From positions 1,302,001 through 1,366,000 of the forward strand of contig LM997412.1 of NCBI GenBank assembly GCA_000952975.1: a DNA stretch of 64,000 nt. The letters run 5' to 3'. Position 1 is the stretch's first letter. Every line of letters begins with the position of its first letter. The notes beneath the pieces were generated by a model. That model made no database searches. It was not told the origin of the DNA and saw only the letters and a program-made list of their open reading frames with translations. Source of the DNA: Peptoniphilus sp. ING2-D1G (GTDB lineage: Bacteria > Bacillota > Clostridia > Tissierellales > Peptoniphilaceae). The translations under genes were made by a program, and so were the position numbers. Positions 50,449 through 60,482 of this stretch are shown here, one piece after another.

Positions 50449-52758
50449 TCACTCCTTGAGGGCAATTTTTGCCACTTCTTTTACATTTTTGACATAGTGT
50501 ATTTCCAGATTTTTAATTACATTTTCTTCTATTTCTCTTATATCTTTTTTATTTTCATAGGGAACTATAACTCTTTTTATTCCCATTCTATCGGCTGCAA
50601 GAAGTTTTTCCTTCAGACCTCCTATGGCCATCACTCTACCTCGCAAGGTTATTTCTCCTGTCATCGCCACATCATGATAGACTTTTCTCTTTGTCAGAGC
50701 TGACAGTACGCTTATTATGATGGTCACTCCTGCAGAAGGCCCGTCCTTTGGAACTGCTCCTTCAGGAACATGTATGTGAATGTCGTACTTATTTCTGAAT
50801 TCAGGATCAACTTTGTAGTAATCGGCATTTCCGGCTATATAGGATATTGCAGCCATTGCCGATTCCTTCATCACATCTCCCAACTGTCCTGTAAGTTGAA
50901 TTTTCCCGGAGCCCTGCATGATAGTTGTTTCAACTTCCAAAGTTACTCCTCCCACCTGCGTCCATGCAAGTCCTGTAACGGACCCTATCTTATCGGCATT
51001 ATCAACGGTGTCAAAGGTGTATTTTTTTTCTCCGAGATATTCGTTTAAATTTCGTCTCGTTATGGAAACAGACTCTTTTTTCTTTTCAACTATTTCTATT
51101 ACAGCTTTTCTTGCTACTTTTGAAATTTGTTTTTCAAGTCCTCTGACTCCAGATTCTCTCGTATAATAATCTATTATGTCCTTAATTGCCGCATCCGTTA
51201 TTTTAAAATTGGAGCTTGTCAGTCCGTTTTCCCTTCTCTGTTTAGGAAGAAGGTGTTTTTTTACTATGTTGTATTTTTCTTCAGGTGTATATCCGCTTAA
51301 GGTTATAACTTCCATTCTGTCAAGCAAGGGCTGCGGTATTGTTGCTGTGGTATTGGCAGTGGCTATGAAAAATACCTTTGACAAATCAAATTGTAATTCA
51401 AGATAGTGGTCGGAGAAGGTTTTGTTTTGTTCAGGATCTAAAACTTCGAGAAGTCCGCTTGCAGGATCTCCTCTGTAATTATTGCCCACCTTATCTATTT
51501 CGTCAAAAAGAAACACAGGGTTGTTTTTGCCGGCTTTTTTCATAAGAGTTATAATCCTTCCCGGAAGAGCTCCCACATAGGTCCTTCTATGTCCTCTTAT
51601 TTCCGCCTCATCTGTCACTCCTCCAAGGCTCATCCTGACAAATTCTCTTTGTAATGCCGAAGCTACGGAACTTGCGATGGAGGTCTTTCCGACTCCCGGA
51701 GGTCCTACTAAGCAAAGTATGGGTCCCTTGGTGTCGGGAGAAAGTTTTCTTACAGCTATAAATTCAAGAATTCTCTCCTTTACTTCCTTTAGCCCATAAT
51801 GTTCATTATTTAATATTTTTCTTGCCTTTTCGAAATTTATTTCTTCATTGGAACTTTCCACCCACGGAAGAGCGAGTATCCAATCTAAATAATTGAGTAT
51901 CACCGTATATTCCGGAGATGCTGAGTTGACTTTTTGAAGCTTGTTTATTTCTTTTTTCGCCTTTTCTTTGACCTGATCCGGAAGTTTTTTTTCTTTTATC
52001 TGTTCTTTATAGGATGAAATTAAGTTCTCTTCCGAATCATCTCCAAGTTCCTCGTGGATTACTTTTAACTGTTCCTTGAGATAGTATTCTCTTTGAACTT
52101 TATTCATATTGGATTTAACTTTTTTGTCTATGTTTTTTTCAATGGAGAGAAGTTCTATTTCCCTTTGCATTATTCCGTGAAATACAAGCATTCTGTCATA
52201 GGGATCCAGTGTTTCAAGAATTTTTTGAGCTTCTTCAAGTTCAAGATTTATATAGGCAGCTGTCGTGTCCACAAGAGATGATGGTGTCGATTGATCAATT
52301 ACCGACTGAAGCATCCCGGGCATCAGCCTTGAGTCTAATTCTCCGTAATTTTCTATATCTTCAATCACAAGCCTCTTTGCCGCTATGATTTCGGATGTTT
52401 CTTCAGTTCCCTTTTCTTCATAATTTGTGATTTCGGCTTCTATAAAGTCGCCTGTTGTGGTTATGTTTTCTATTTTTGCGCGATTTATTCCCTCTACAAG
52501 CACCCTGACAATTCCTCCGGGAATTTTGAGTATCTGCTTTATAGAAGACAATGTGCCGTATTTAAATAGATCTTCTTCCTTGGGATCTTGAACGCCTGCA
52601 TCCTTTTGAGCCACTAAAAGAACAAGTGAATTCTGCATTTCGGCGGCTTCTATTGCCGCTATGCTCTTAGCTCTTGCACAGTCAAAATGACTTACCATTC
52701 TAGGAAAAATTATAAGTTCTCTAAGAGCGATTACCGGCACTTTTATTTTGTTATCCAT
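50449..52758 (-). CDS. lon: ATP-dependent protease La (LonA)
   Basis: A 769-residue cytosolic protease: N-terminal substrate-binding LAN domain, AAA+ module with Walker A GPPGVGKTSIA, and the C-terminal protease with the Ser-Lys dyad S675 (KDGPSAGVT) and K718 (GGLKEKLLAADR). Degrades damaged and regulatory proteins. Separated from clpX by a terminator, so it probably has its own promoter, which I could not identify with confidence. Confidence 0.98.
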   Translation of the reverse strand: MDNKIKVPVIALRELIIFPRMVSHFDCARAKSIAAIEAAEMQNSLVLLVAQKDAGVQDPKEEDLFKYGTLSSIKQILKIPGGIVRVLVEGINRAKIENITTTGDFIEAEITNYEEKGTEETSEIIAAKRLVIEDIENYGELDSRLMPGMLQSVIDQSTPSSLVDTTAAYINLELEEAQKILETLDPYDRMLVFHGIMQREIELLSIEKNIDKKVKSNMNKVQREYYLKEQLKVIHEELGDDSEENLISSYKEQIKEKKLPDQVKEKAKKEINKLQKVNSASPEYTVILNYLDWILALPWVESSNEEINFEKARKILNNEHYGLKEVKERILEFIAVRKLSPDTKGPILCLVGPPGVGKTSIASSVASALQREFVRMSLGGVTDEAEIRGHRRTYVGALPGRIITLMKKAGKNNPVFLFDEIDKVGNNYRGDPASGLLEVLDPEQNKTFSDHYLELQFDLSKVFFIATANTTATIPQPLLDRMEVITLSGYTPEEKYNIVKKHLLPKQRRENGLTSSNFKITDAAIKDIIDYYTRESGVRGLEKQISKVARKAVIEIVEKKKESVSITRRNLNEYLGEKKYTFDTVDNADKIGSVTGLAWTQVGGVTLEVETTIMQGSGKIQLTGQLGDVMKESAMAAISYIAGNADYYKVDPEFRNKYDIHIHVPEGAVPKDGPSAGVTIIISVLSALTKRKVYHDVAMTGEITLRGRVMAIGGLKEKLLAADRMGIKRVIVPYENKKDIREIEENVIKNLEIHYVKNVKEVAKIALKE

Positions 52759-52775
52759 ATTTCACCTGCTATCTG

Positions 52776-52807
52776 TAAAAATTAAGGCTCATCCCTTTGA
52801 ATGAGCC
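52776..52807 (-). terminator. Terminator between clpX and lon
   Basis: 7-bp stem GGCTCAT/ATGAGCC with an 8-base loop, followed on the minus strand by TTAATTTTT. Confidence 0.85.
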
Positions 52808-52812
52808 CTATG

Positions 52813-54039
52813 TTAATTATTTTTCAGTATGAGTTTCGGTAATTTATTTTTTTCTACACTCTCGCGTGTAATTATTATCTTTTCTACATCATTTCTTGAC
52901 GGAATCTCATACATTACATCCATGATCGTCGACTCAATAACTCCTCTTAAACCTCTTGCCCCCGCTTTTTTTTCTATTGAGGATTTTGCAATATAATCAA
53001 GAGCACTCTTATCAAATTCAAGTTCCACATTATCATATCTCAAAAGTTCCTGATATTGTTTTACAAGAGCGTTTTTCGGCTTGGTTAGTATTTCTATCAA
53101 AGCTTCTTCATCAAGTTCTTCAAGAGTCACCGTTACGGGAAGTCTGCCTATCAATTCCGGAATAAGTCCGAATTTCAAAAGGTCTTCCGTTTGAACCTTT
53201 GTCAGAATATTTTCTCTTTGAGCTTTTTTGTCTATGATTTCCGAGCCGAATCCCATTGAATTTTTAGAAATTCTGTTTTCTATTATGGAATCCAATCCGT
53301 CAAAAGCTCCACCGCATATAAATAATATATCCGTGGTATCCACTTGAATAAATTCCTGATTGGGGTGTTTTCTTCCGCCTTGCGGAGGCACATTGGCTAT
53401 TGTGCCTTCAATTATCTTCAAAAGCGCCTGTTGAACACCTTCACCGCTTACATCTCTGGTAATGGATACATTTTCCGCTTTACGCGCGATCTTATCGATT
53501 TCATCGATATATATTATTCCGGTCTCCGCCTTTTCTATATCGTAGTCGGCCGCTTGAATGAGTTTCAAAATGATGTTTTCAACATCTTCTCCAACATAAC
53601 CCGCCTCCGTCAAAGTAGTGGCATCGGCTATGGCAAAGGGAACGTTTAAAATCTTCGCCAAGGTCTGTGCAAGAAGTGTCTTTCCGCTACCTGTGGGTCC
53701 AATCATTAAAATATTGGATTTTTGAAGCTCAATTTCGCTGCTTTTAGCCTTTTTAGAAGTTATTCTCTTGTAGTGATTGTATACCGCTACAGCAAGAGAT
53801 CTCTTCGCTTTTTCCTGTTTTACAACATAGTCGTCCAACACACTTTTTATTTCAGAGGGTTTTTTGAGTATCAATCCTGCTGACTCCTCTATCTCCGCCT
53901 TTTCCTTTTCCAAAATGTCGACACATAGGTCTACACATTCATTGCAGATGTAGACATTTGGACCTGCAATCAATCTCTTTACCTGATTTTGTGTCTTTCC
54001 ACAAAAGGAACACTTTAAAATTTGTTCAGAATCGGACAT
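52813..54039 (-). CDS. clpX: Clp protease ATP-binding subunit ClpX
   Basis: A 408-residue unfoldase. N-terminal zinc-binding domain with C10, C13, C32 and C35; AAA+ core with Walker [13 protein letters not shown], Walker [15 protein letters not shown] pore region and [10 protein letters not shown] sensor 2. It delivers substrates to ClpP, encoded 8 bases upstream. Confidence 0.98.
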   Translation of the reverse strand: MSDSEQILKCSFCGKTQNQVKRLIAGPNVYICNECVDLCVDILEKEKAEIEESAGLILKKPSEIKSVLDDYVVKQEKAKRSLAVAVYNHYKRITSKKAKSSEIELQKSNILMIGPTGSGKTLLAQTLAKILNVPFAIADATTLTEAGYVGEDVENIILKLIQAADYDIEKAETGIIYIDEIDKIARKAENVSITRDVSGEGVQQALLKIIEGTIANVPPQGGRKHPNQEFIQVDTTDILFICGGAFDGLDSIIENRISKNSMGFGSEIIDKKAQRENILTKVQTEDLLKFGLIPELIGRLPVTVTLEELDEEALIEILTKPKNALVKQYQELLRYDNVELEFDKSALDYIAKSSIEKKAGARGLRGVIESTIMDVMYEIPSRNDVEKIIITRESVEKNKLPKLILKNN

Positions 54040-54047
54040 TTCTCACC

Positions 54048-54632
54048 TCAATCTCTCTTGGTAATTACTTTGTCGATTAAACCGTATTGCGCAGCTTCTT
54101 CAGCTGATAGATAGTAGTCTCTGTCTGTATCTTTCTTTACTCTTTCCAGTGGTTGTCCTGTTCTTTCAGAAAGTATTTTATTTATTCTGTCTCTTACTTC
54201 AAGGATTTTTTCTGCGTGAATTTGTATATCCGAAGCTTGTCCTTGTGCTCCTCCCAGAGGTTGATGAATCATAATATCTGAATTCGGCAGAGAATATCTC
54301 TTGCCCTTTGTTCCTGCAGCAAGCAAAAATGCCCCCATTGATGCGGCAAGTCCTATACACATAGTCGATACGTCGCATTTTATATATTGCATCGTATCAT
54401 AAATCGCAAAACCTGCACTTACAGATCCTCCCGGACTGTTAATATATATCTGTATGTCCTTTGTGGGGTCTTCAGCTTCCAGAAAAAGAAGTTGTGCTAC
54501 TACCAGATCAGCTGTAATATTGTCTATTTCACCGCTTAAAAATATTATTCTTTCCTTTAAAAGCCTTGAATATATATCGTAAGATCTTTCACCTCTGTTC
54601 GTTTGTTCTACTACCATTGGTACAAGTGCCAT
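54048..54632 (-). CDS. clpP: ATP-dependent Clp protease proteolytic subunit
   Basis: A 194-residue serine protease. Catalytic S98 (GLAASMGAF) and H123 (MIHQPLGG) match family numbering; short N-terminal prepeptide region [22 protein letters not shown]. The ATG at 54632 follows AGGTGA; an in-frame ATG nine bases upstream is less well placed. Operon tig-clpP-clpX. Confidence 0.98.
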   Translation of the reverse strand: MALVPMVVEQTNRGERSYDIYSRLLKERIIFLSGEIDNITADLVVAQLLFLEAEDPTKDIQIYINSPGGSVSAGFAIYDTMQYIKCDVSTMCIGLAASMGAFLLAAGTKGKRYSLPNSDIMIHQPLGGAQGQASDIQIHAEKILEVRDRINKILSERTGQPLERVKKDTDRDYYLSAEEAAQYGLIDKVITKRD

Positions 54633-54662
54633 GATAATCACCTTATCTTTCTAAATTACAGA

Positions 54663-56015
54663 TTATTTATCTTCTTCAGATGCTTCCGTTTCTTTTTTTT
54701 CGTCAGTTTCTTCTTTTGGTTCAACAAATGTTGTTTTTCCCATTACATAATCAATTGCTTTTCTGTTGGCAAGATTTTCCTTTAATCCTTCTTTATTAGC
54801 CTTTAACATCGACTCTTTCATTTCAGCTTTTTTATCTTCTTCTTTTCCGAAATATTGTTCTACAACTCTGTCAGCTTCTTTTTCTATTTCTTCATCGGTT
54901 ATTTCTATCGCTTGTTCCCTTGCAATTTGTTCTATTGCAAGAGATGTCTTTACTTGTTGTAATGCGTCTGCGCGAAGATTGTCTCTAAAGGCCTCTACAT
55001 TTGAACCTATCATGTTGATGTATTGTTCAATGCTCATTCCTTGCATTTTCAGGCTTCGATCGAAATTGTCCATTTGCATGTCGATTTGACTGTTTACCAT
55101 TCCTTCCGGAACGTCAACTTCCATATCTTCAACTATTTTTGCAAGAACTCTGCTTTCCTTTTCGGACTCAGCTCTTTCTTGAAGTTCTTTTTCTCTTTTT
55201 TCTCTTGCATCTTTTTTGTATTCTTCAACTGTGTTGAAATCGGAGATATCTTTTATAAACTCGTCATCAAGCTCAGGAAGTTCCTCATAGGAAATTGAAT
55301 TTAATTTTATTTCAAATTGAGCTTCTTTGCCTTTTAATTCTTCAGATGAATAATCTTCAGGGAATTTTACATCGATTGTAAATTCTTCCCCTGTATTATG
55401 TCCGATAATTTGTTCTTCAAATCCAGGAATAAAGGTGTTTGATCCAAGTTGTAAGTCTTGTTTTTGTGCTGTGCCGCCTTCAAATACTTCTCCATTTATG
55501 CTGCCTTTATAATCGATGTTTACCTTATCTTGTTCTTTAGCCGGTCTGTCATCTACATTTACGATTCTGGCATTCATCTTTCTTTGGCTTTCAAGATCTG
55601 AATTTATAAGTTCATCTGTCACTTCGTATTTTACATCTTCAATTTCAAGATTTTCGTAATCTCCAAGTTTTACCTCAGGTTTTACATCCACGCTGATTTC
55701 AACATTTACATCTTGACCGTGAATTGCTTCTTTTATGTCGACCTTCGGTTGATCAACTACTTCAAGTCCCATTTCTTCTACAGCCTTTTCGTATTTTTCA
55801 GGAAGTTTATCATTTATGGCATCCTCAAGAAATACATCCTTACCATACACATTTTCGATTATTTTCTTAGGTGCTTTTCCCTTTCTGAATCCCGGTATTT
55901 GAAAGTATTTTCTGTTCTTTTTAAATACTTCTTCTTCTGCTGCCATCAATTCATCAGCTTTTAAAACTATATCAAAAAATACTGTATTTTTTTCTTTCTT
56001 CTTAATTTCAGTCAT
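54663..56015 (-). CDS. tig: Trigger factor
   Basis: A 450-residue ribosome-bound chaperone. Ribosome-binding signature FQIPGFRKGKAPKKIIE near residue 40, FKBP-type domain near 155-240 (DKVNIDYKGSINGEVFEG), helical C-domain, and an acidic tail rich in Glu/Lys. Start ATG at 56015 follows GGAGG by 5 bases; an upstream TTG overlaps that site. Promoter at 56062-56091. Confidence 0.96.
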   Translation of the reverse strand: MTEIKKKEKNTVFFDIVLKADELMAAEEEVFKKNRKYFQIPGFRKGKAPKKIIENVYGKDVFLEDAINDKLPEKYEKAVEEMGLEVVDQPKVDIKEAIHGQDVNVEISVDVKPEVKLGDYENLEIEDVKYEVTDELINSDLESQRKMNARIVNVDDRPAKEQDKVNIDYKGSINGEVFEGGTAQKQDLQLGSNTFIPGFEEQIIGHNTGEEFTIDVKFPEDYSSEELKGKEAQFEIKLNSISYEELPELDDEFIKDISDFNTVEEYKKDAREKREKELQERAESEKESRVLAKIVEDMEVDVPEGMVNSQIDMQMDNFDRSLKMQGMSIEQYINMIGSNVEAFRDNLRADALQQVKTSLAIEQIAREQAIEITDEEIEKEADRVVEQYFGKEEDKKAEMKESMLKANKEGLKENLANRKAIDYVMGKTTFVEPKEETDEKKETEASEEDK

Positions 56016-56061
56016 TATATCCTCCAAATTAACGCAAAACTGCGAGTTTAGTAATTTATAT

Positions 56062-56091
56062 ATTATATCATATAGCCTGTTTTTATTACAA
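56062..56091 (-). promoter_or_regulatory. Promoter of tig-clpP-clpX
   Basis: TTGTAA (56086-56091), 18-base spacer, TATAAT (56062-56067) on the minus strand, preceded by TGA as a partial extended -10. No CtsR-type heptad repeat was recognised nearby. Confidence 0.7.
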
Positions 56092-56307
56092 TTAAATATC
56101 TTGCAGGCTATTTTTTAAAATGTCAAGTTCTTCCTCGGTAAAAGTTACTCCCTTGGACATCTTTACATGGTCGGGATCCCATTCTCTTATGTCGTACTTG
56201 GGGGCTCTGTCATTCCATGAGACCATGTTGAGCTCCTTTGTCCAACCGTTGGACTTCTCTGAAAGAGTGGCTATGTGCTTAGTTATTTCAAATTTAAATT
56301 CACTCAT
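56092..56307 (-). CDS. YdbC-like PC4-domain ssDNA-binding protein
   Basis: A 71-residue protein MSEFKFEITKHIATLSE with NGWTKELNMVSWNDRAPKYDIREW, the pattern of YdbC/PC4 (p15, Sub1-like) proteins, which bind single-stranded DNA as dimers. It starts 2 bases after proS and is cotranscribed with it. A role in transcription or DNA repair is inferred from the fold only. The ribosome site GGAGA precedes the ATG. Confidence 0.8.
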   Translation of the reverse strand: MSEFKFEITKHIATLSEKSNGWTKELNMVSWNDRAPKYDIREWDPDHVKMSKGVTFTEEELDILKNSLQDI

Positions 56308-56309
56308 TA

Positions 56310-58079
56310 TCATTCTCCAATTTCTAAATCCGCCACGGGCATGTCCTTAAGCAATTTTTCAAGAGGATTTGTCATAAAACCCGAAATCAATTCCCCTTTA
56401 GCTTTATCTATAGCTTCCTCAGCTGAAAGTTCGATTCTGTCCTTAGGTGTTTTTCTAAGGGAATATTCAACTATACCTTCAGGCGCTCTTTTACCCACAG
56501 TTATCCTTATGGGGATTCCTATTAAATCTCTGTCGTTGAACTTAACTCCCGCTCTTTCATCTCTGTCATCAAGTAGAACCTCGAAACCATTTTCCAAGAA
56601 GTGGTTGTAAATTTTTTCCGCAAGTTCCACCTGATCTAACTTCTTTGGATTCATAAGGGTGACTATTATGTGATATGGTGCAACGGGTATTGGCCATTTA
56701 ATTCCGAATTCATCGTAGTTTTGTTCTACTATTGCGCTTACTGATCTCGTTATTCCCACTCCGTAAGAACCCATCCATATGATTTGTTCCTTGCCCTTTT
56801 CATCAAGATAGGTAGCTCCTAAACTCTCAGAATACTTTGTACCCAATTGAAAGATATTTCCAACTTCTATTCCCCTTGCAAATTTATATTCTTCTCCGGT
56901 TTCCTCTATGGTATCCCCTTCTTGAACCATAAGCAGGTCATCCACTACCTCTCCTTTGAAGTCTCTTCCGTAATTTGCGTTCATTTTGTGATATTCTTCT
57001 TTATTTCCACCGACAACGAGATTGTCCATCTCTGTTAGAGATTTGTCCAGAATAATTCTCGTATCAAGACCTATTGGACCTGTATATCCGGGATATGAGC
57101 CTAACTTTAATATATCCTCATCACTCATCATTTCTATCTGATGATCCGGAACTCCCAGATATCCTTCAAGCTTTGCCATGTTAAGTTCCCTGTCACCGGG
57201 AATAAATACCAGTATGCTCTTACCTTGAACAGCCAAATCTATTGCTTTCATACATCTTGATTTATCAGTCTTTAAGAATTTTGAAAGATCCTCTATAGTC
57301 TTACAATCGGGAGTGTGTACTTCTTTTAATTGGGCTGGTTCTTCTCTCTTGGGAAGTTTGTAAATAACCTTCGCCTTTTCTTCTGTTGCTGCGTACTTTC
57401 CATTTTCTGAATAAGCTATTACTCCCTCTCCCGTTTCCGCCAAGGCGATGAATTCATGGCTCTTGTTTCCTCCCATGGCTCCGCTGTCGCCTTCTACAAT
57501 TTTATAATCCAACTCCATCCTGTCGAATATCTTTTCATAGGCTTCATACATTTCATAGTAGGAATTTTGCATTCCTTCAGGATCGCGATCAAAACTGTAA
57601 GCGTCCTTCATGGAAAATTCCCTTGTTCTGTTTATCCCGAATCTGGGTCTTTTTTCATCTCGATACTTCGTCTGAATTTGGTACAAATTCAAAGGAAGTT
57701 GCTTGTAAGATTTCACCTCGTCTTTTATCAGCGTAGTGAAATATTCTTCAGCTGTCGGTCCGAGACAAAACTCTCTTTCATGCCTGTCTTTTAGCTTAAA
57801 CATCTCCGGGCCGAATTTTTCCCATCTTCCGCTGGCATCCCAAATTTCTCTTGGTTGAATTGCACTCATCAGAATTTCTTGAGAACCTGCACGATCCATC
57901 TCTTCCCTTACAATGTTTTCAACTTTTCTTACAACTCTATATCCCAGAGGCAGATAAGTATATACACCGCTGGCAGATTTTCTAATAAATGCTCCTCTTA
58001 AAAGCAGTTTGTGAGATGCTATTTCCGCATCAGCCGGGGCTTCTTTAAGCGTCGGCATATATAATTTCGATAATCTCAT
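56310..58079 (-). CDS. proS: Prolyl-tRNA synthetase
   Basis: A 589-residue bacterial-type ProRS charging tRNA-Pro. Class II motifs: LPLGYRVVRKVENIVREEMDRAG region for motif 1, TKYRDEKRPRFGINRTREFSMKDAYSF for motif 2, GSYGVGITRSVSAIVEQ for motif 3. The insert between about residues 225 and 400 is the editing INS domain that clears Ala-tRNA-Pro. A promoter lies upstream; no T-box is seen. Confidence 0.97.
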   Translation of the reverse strand: MRLSKLYMPTLKEAPADAEIASHKLLLRGAFIRKSASGVYTYLPLGYRVVRKVENIVREEMDRAGSQEILMSAIQPREIWDASGRWEKFGPEMFKLKDRHEREFCLGPTAEEYFTTLIKDEVKSYKQLPLNLYQIQTKYRDEKRPRFGINRTREFSMKDAYSFDRDPEGMQNSYYEMYEAYEKIFDRMELDYKIVEGDSGAMGGNKSHEFIALAETGEGVIAYSENGKYAATEEKAKVIYKLPKREEPAQLKEVHTPDCKTIEDLSKFLKTDKSRCMKAIDLAVQGKSILVFIPGDRELNMAKLEGYLGVPDHQIEMMSDEDILKLGSYPGYTGPIGLDTRIILDKSLTEMDNLVVGGNKEEYHKMNANYGRDFKGEVVDDLLMVQEGDTIEETGEEYKFARGIEVGNIFQLGTKYSESLGATYLDEKGKEQIIWMGSYGVGITRSVSAIVEQNYDEFGIKWPIPVAPYHIIVTLMNPKKLDQVELAEKIYNHFLENGFEVLLDDRDERAGVKFNDRDLIGIPIRITVGKRAPEGIVEYSLRKTPKDRIELSAEEAIDKAKGELISGFMTNPLEKLLKDMPVADLEIGE

Positions 58080-58111
58080 ATATTCCTCCGTTATTTACAA
58101 TTTGCGTTACT

Positions 58112-58140
58112 ATTATATATTTAAAAGTCAAAGCTTTCAA
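58112..58140 (-). promoter_or_regulatory. proS promoter
   Basis: TTGAAA (58135-58140), 17-base spacer, TATAAT (58112-58117) on the minus strand, 32 bases before the proS start. Confidence 0.75.
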
Positions 58141-58246
58141 GGTTTTTACAATATTGTTGTTCTCTATAATAAATATTTCTTAAAATAATGTAGTCTTTAT
58201 GTTAAAATATTATTTTAGAATACAAGTAGAAGGGAGAGTAGTTAAG

Positions 58247-59077
58247 ATGGACAACAGATCCATTGGAATTTTTGATAGCGGAGTCGGCGGGCTAAGCGTG
58301 CTAAACAGACTGGTAAAACTACTTCCGAACGAAAAATATGTATACATAGGCGACACCTTTAGAATGCCCTATGGTGTAAAAAGTGTCGATGTGATAAGAG
58401 AATATTCCAAAAAATCCATAGAATTTATATCCAAAGAAAATTTAAAGGCGGTGGTAATAGCCTGCAATACAGTTAGCTCCTGCGGTCTTCAAAATCTCTA
58501 CGACAATTTTGATTTTCCTATAATAGATGTGATAACTCCCGGCTCGGTAGATGCAGTGTGTGTGACTGTGAATGGAAAAATAGCTGTTACCGGAACAAAT
58601 GCCACAATCAACAGCGGTTTATATAAAAAATACATCAACGACATCAACCCTGATATTGAAGTGCGCTCCATAGCTTTTACAGACTTAGTACCGGCTATTG
58701 AAGGAGGACACAGTCTTGATGAAATCGGCAAAAAAATTATCGAAAAATATATAGATGATTTCGGAGACTTCGATTACGATACCCTGGTCTTCGGCTGTAC
58801 TCACTATCCTCTTGCAAAGTCCAACTTCAAAAAAATATTTCAAGAAAGAAACAAAAACGTATTTTTAGTCGATCCGGCTCACAACACAGCTCTTAAATTA
58901 AGAGAAACTCTGGAACAACTAAACGCATTCTCCGATTTCAAAGAAGGCAGCATAAAATTCTTTACCACATCCGAACCCGAAAGATTTAAAAAACTTGCAA
59001 TAGAACACACAAAACTGAAAAAAGAATATATTAACCCGGTAATGGTTGATTTAGATGAAGAACTTAAAAAGAGGTAA
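58247..59077 (+). CDS. murI: Glutamate racemase
   Basis: A 276-residue cofactor-free racemase supplying D-glutamate for peptidoglycan. FDSGVGGLSVL with the first acid, catalytic cysteines C73 (IACNTVSS) and C184 (FGCTHYP). ATG at 58247 starts the homologous region; the ribosome site GGGAGAG is about 10 bases upstream. Stands alone with a terminator. Confidence 0.96.
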   Translation: MDNRSIGIFDSGVGGLSVLNRLVKLLPNEKYVYIGDTFRMPYGVKSVDVIREYSKKSIEFISKENLKAVVIACNTVSSCGLQNLYDNFDFPIIDVITPGSVDAVCVTVNGKIAVTGTNATINSGLYKKYINDINPDIEVRSIAFTDLVPAIEGGHSLDEIGKKIIEKYIDDFGDFDYDTLVFGCTHYPLAKSNFKKIFQERNKNVFLVDPAHNTALKLRETLEQLNAFSDFKEGSIKFFTTSEPERFKKLAIEHTKLKKEYINPVMVDLDEELKKR

Positions 59078-59091
59078 ATACCTCTTTTTTT
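59066..59091 (+). terminator. murI terminator
   Basis: Stem AAAAAGAGGTA/TACCTCTTTTT with a short loop, overlapping the murI stop and followed by a T run. Confidence 0.85.
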
Positions 59092-59368
59092 ATACTTTTA
59101 TAAAAAAACACCCCTTCTATTTTTAAATATCATCTATTAAAAGACAAATAGAAAAACGTTTTCTTTCTAATTTTTCAAATTTAAAAATTAATTTATTTAG
59201 TGAAATATTAGGCCGTTGATTGACTTTTAAGGTTTATGCTTAATTATAGATATCCATAAAATGAAAACGAATGTATATAAATTATAAATAATACTGCGAT
59301 TAAGTATTCTTAAAAATCAATTTCTATGTAGGCATACATGTGGTTATTAAGCTATATGAAAACATCAT

Positions 59369-59476
59369 GTGTATAAATTTGTGACGAAAATTATTTATTG
59401 GGGAGATGATGAAACAATTAAAAAAACATTGGATAGTTGTTGTAAATTAATTCCATGTGGAATTAAAATTAAATAA
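59369..59476 (+). pseudogene. Possible gene relic upstream of the methyltransferase
   Basis: 35-codon open frame from a GTG, ending in TAA 16 bases before the methyltransferase ATG. It reads KIIYWGDDETIKKTLD and then CCKLIPCGIKIK, which looks like the C-terminus of a small Cys-containing protein. No ribosome site, and an in-frame stop lies just upstream. Unrecognised. Confidence 0.25.
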
Positions 59477-59492
59477 TTGAAAAGGAGATATT

Positions 59493-60170
59493 ATGAAAAA
59501 CAAAAATTATTATGAAGAACAGCTTAATTCTCAAATGTTATTTCAAGTTTATGACACAAAGCTACCAAGAACGAAACAATATTTACAAGAAGAAATTAAC
59601 AGAGTAAAAAAAGACTTAACAGGTGATGAAACCCTTTTAGAAATAGGTTGTGGATATGGGAGAATATTAAAGGAATTGGCAAATAGTGCTAAAGAACTTA
59701 CAGGTATTGACATCTCTCCAAATTCAATAAAGTTTGCTGAAGAGTATTTGAAAGATTTTAATAATATTAAGTTAATAGCGGCAGATTTTAATGATATTGT
59801 ACATGGCGAAATTTATGATATTGTTGTATTAATCCAAAATGGTCTTTCAGCAGTCAAAGGCAATCCTTCCAATACTGTAAAGAAATGTCTTGATCTTTTA
59901 AAAAAAGGTGGAAGAGCGTATATAAGTACGTATAGTCCAAATTTTTGGGATGAAAGGTTAAAGTGGTTTGAAGAACAATCGGACAAAAAACTTTTGGGAA
60001 AAATTGACTATGAAAAAACTAAGGATGGGGTAATTGTTTGTGAAGATGGATTTAAAGCTATCACATTCTCTGAAGACGAACTTAGAAGGCTTGGAGATGA
60101 AACAGGATATAACTACGCTATTGAAGAAGTAGACAATTCAAGTTTATTCTTAATCATAAATAAACAATAA
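59493..60170 (+). CDS. Class I SAM-dependent methyltransferase
   Basis: A 225-residue Rossmann methyltransferase with motif I LLEIGCGYGRILKELA, acidic motif II ELTGIDISPNSIKFAEEY, and later FNDIVHGEIYDIVVLIQNG and LLKKGGRAYISTYSPN. Substrate unknown; similar orphan small-molecule methyltransferases are frequent cargo of integrative elements. Codon use is richer in A/T than in neighbouring genes, suggesting acquisition. Ribosome site AAAGGAG 7 bases before the ATG. Confidence 0.88.
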   Translation: MKNKNYYEEQLNSQMLFQVYDTKLPRTKQYLQEEINRVKKDLTGDETLLEIGCGYGRILKELANSAKELTGIDISPNSIKFAEEYLKDFNNIKLIAADFNDIVHGEIYDIVVLIQNGLSAVKGNPSNTVKKCLDLLKKGGRAYISTYSPNFWDERLKWFEEQSDKKLLGKIDYEKTKDGVIVCEDGFKAITFSEDELRRLGDETGYNYAIEEVDNSSLFLIINKQ

Positions 60171-60292
60171 ATTCACCATGGTTTAAAAATAGTGCAACAA
60201 ATCTTCTTAGCTTTAATTTTCAATTGTATTATTTATATTTGAGTGCACACTAGACCTTAGGTTTATTAGCCCCCCAACGTCAAATCTATATT

Positions 60293-60350
60293 AAATTACT
60301 TAGATGCCAATTGTTAATTAAGCAAACCATCTAAGTAATTTTTATTTTTT
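60293..60350 (+). terminator. Strong hairpin terminator in the island
   Basis: Perfect 14-bp stem AAATTACTTAGATG/CATCTAAGTAATTT (60293-60306 and 60328-60341) with a 21-base loop, followed by TTATTTTTT. Confidence 0.8.
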
Positions 60351-60364
60351 ATAGAGGTGATAAG

Positions 60365-60445
60365 ATGAATAACAATTCTATATTTTTAAATGGATTAAAA
60401 CAATATAGACATCGACTGCCTAAACAAGTAATAAAAACAATGTAA
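60365..60445 (+). pseudogene. Truncated small ORF, probable mobile-element remnant
   Basis: 26-codon ORF starting MNNNSIFLNG with an excellent ribosome site (GAGGTGATAAG) but ending after RLPKQVIKTM. The KQYRHRLPKQVIKT stretch resembles the N-terminus of small accessory proteins of integrative conjugative elements, where the chain continues (remembered, not searched). It stops 15 bases before the tmRNA terminator, as if truncated at a junction. Confidence 0.35.
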
Positions 60446-60460
60446 ATAAAGCTTATATAC

Positions 60461-60482
60461 AAAAAATCATGCTTTCGCATGA
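60461..60482 (-). terminator. ssrA terminator
   Basis: 6-bp stem TCATGC/GCATGA with a GAAA loop, followed on the minus strand by TTTTTTG; about 19 bases after the tmRNA 3' CCA. Confidence 0.88.

Noticed and set aside
58080..58198. T-box leader in front of proS
   Set aside because: The 119-base gap lacks the GGGTGG(T)ACC core and a terminator; it contains only a promoter and ribosome site.
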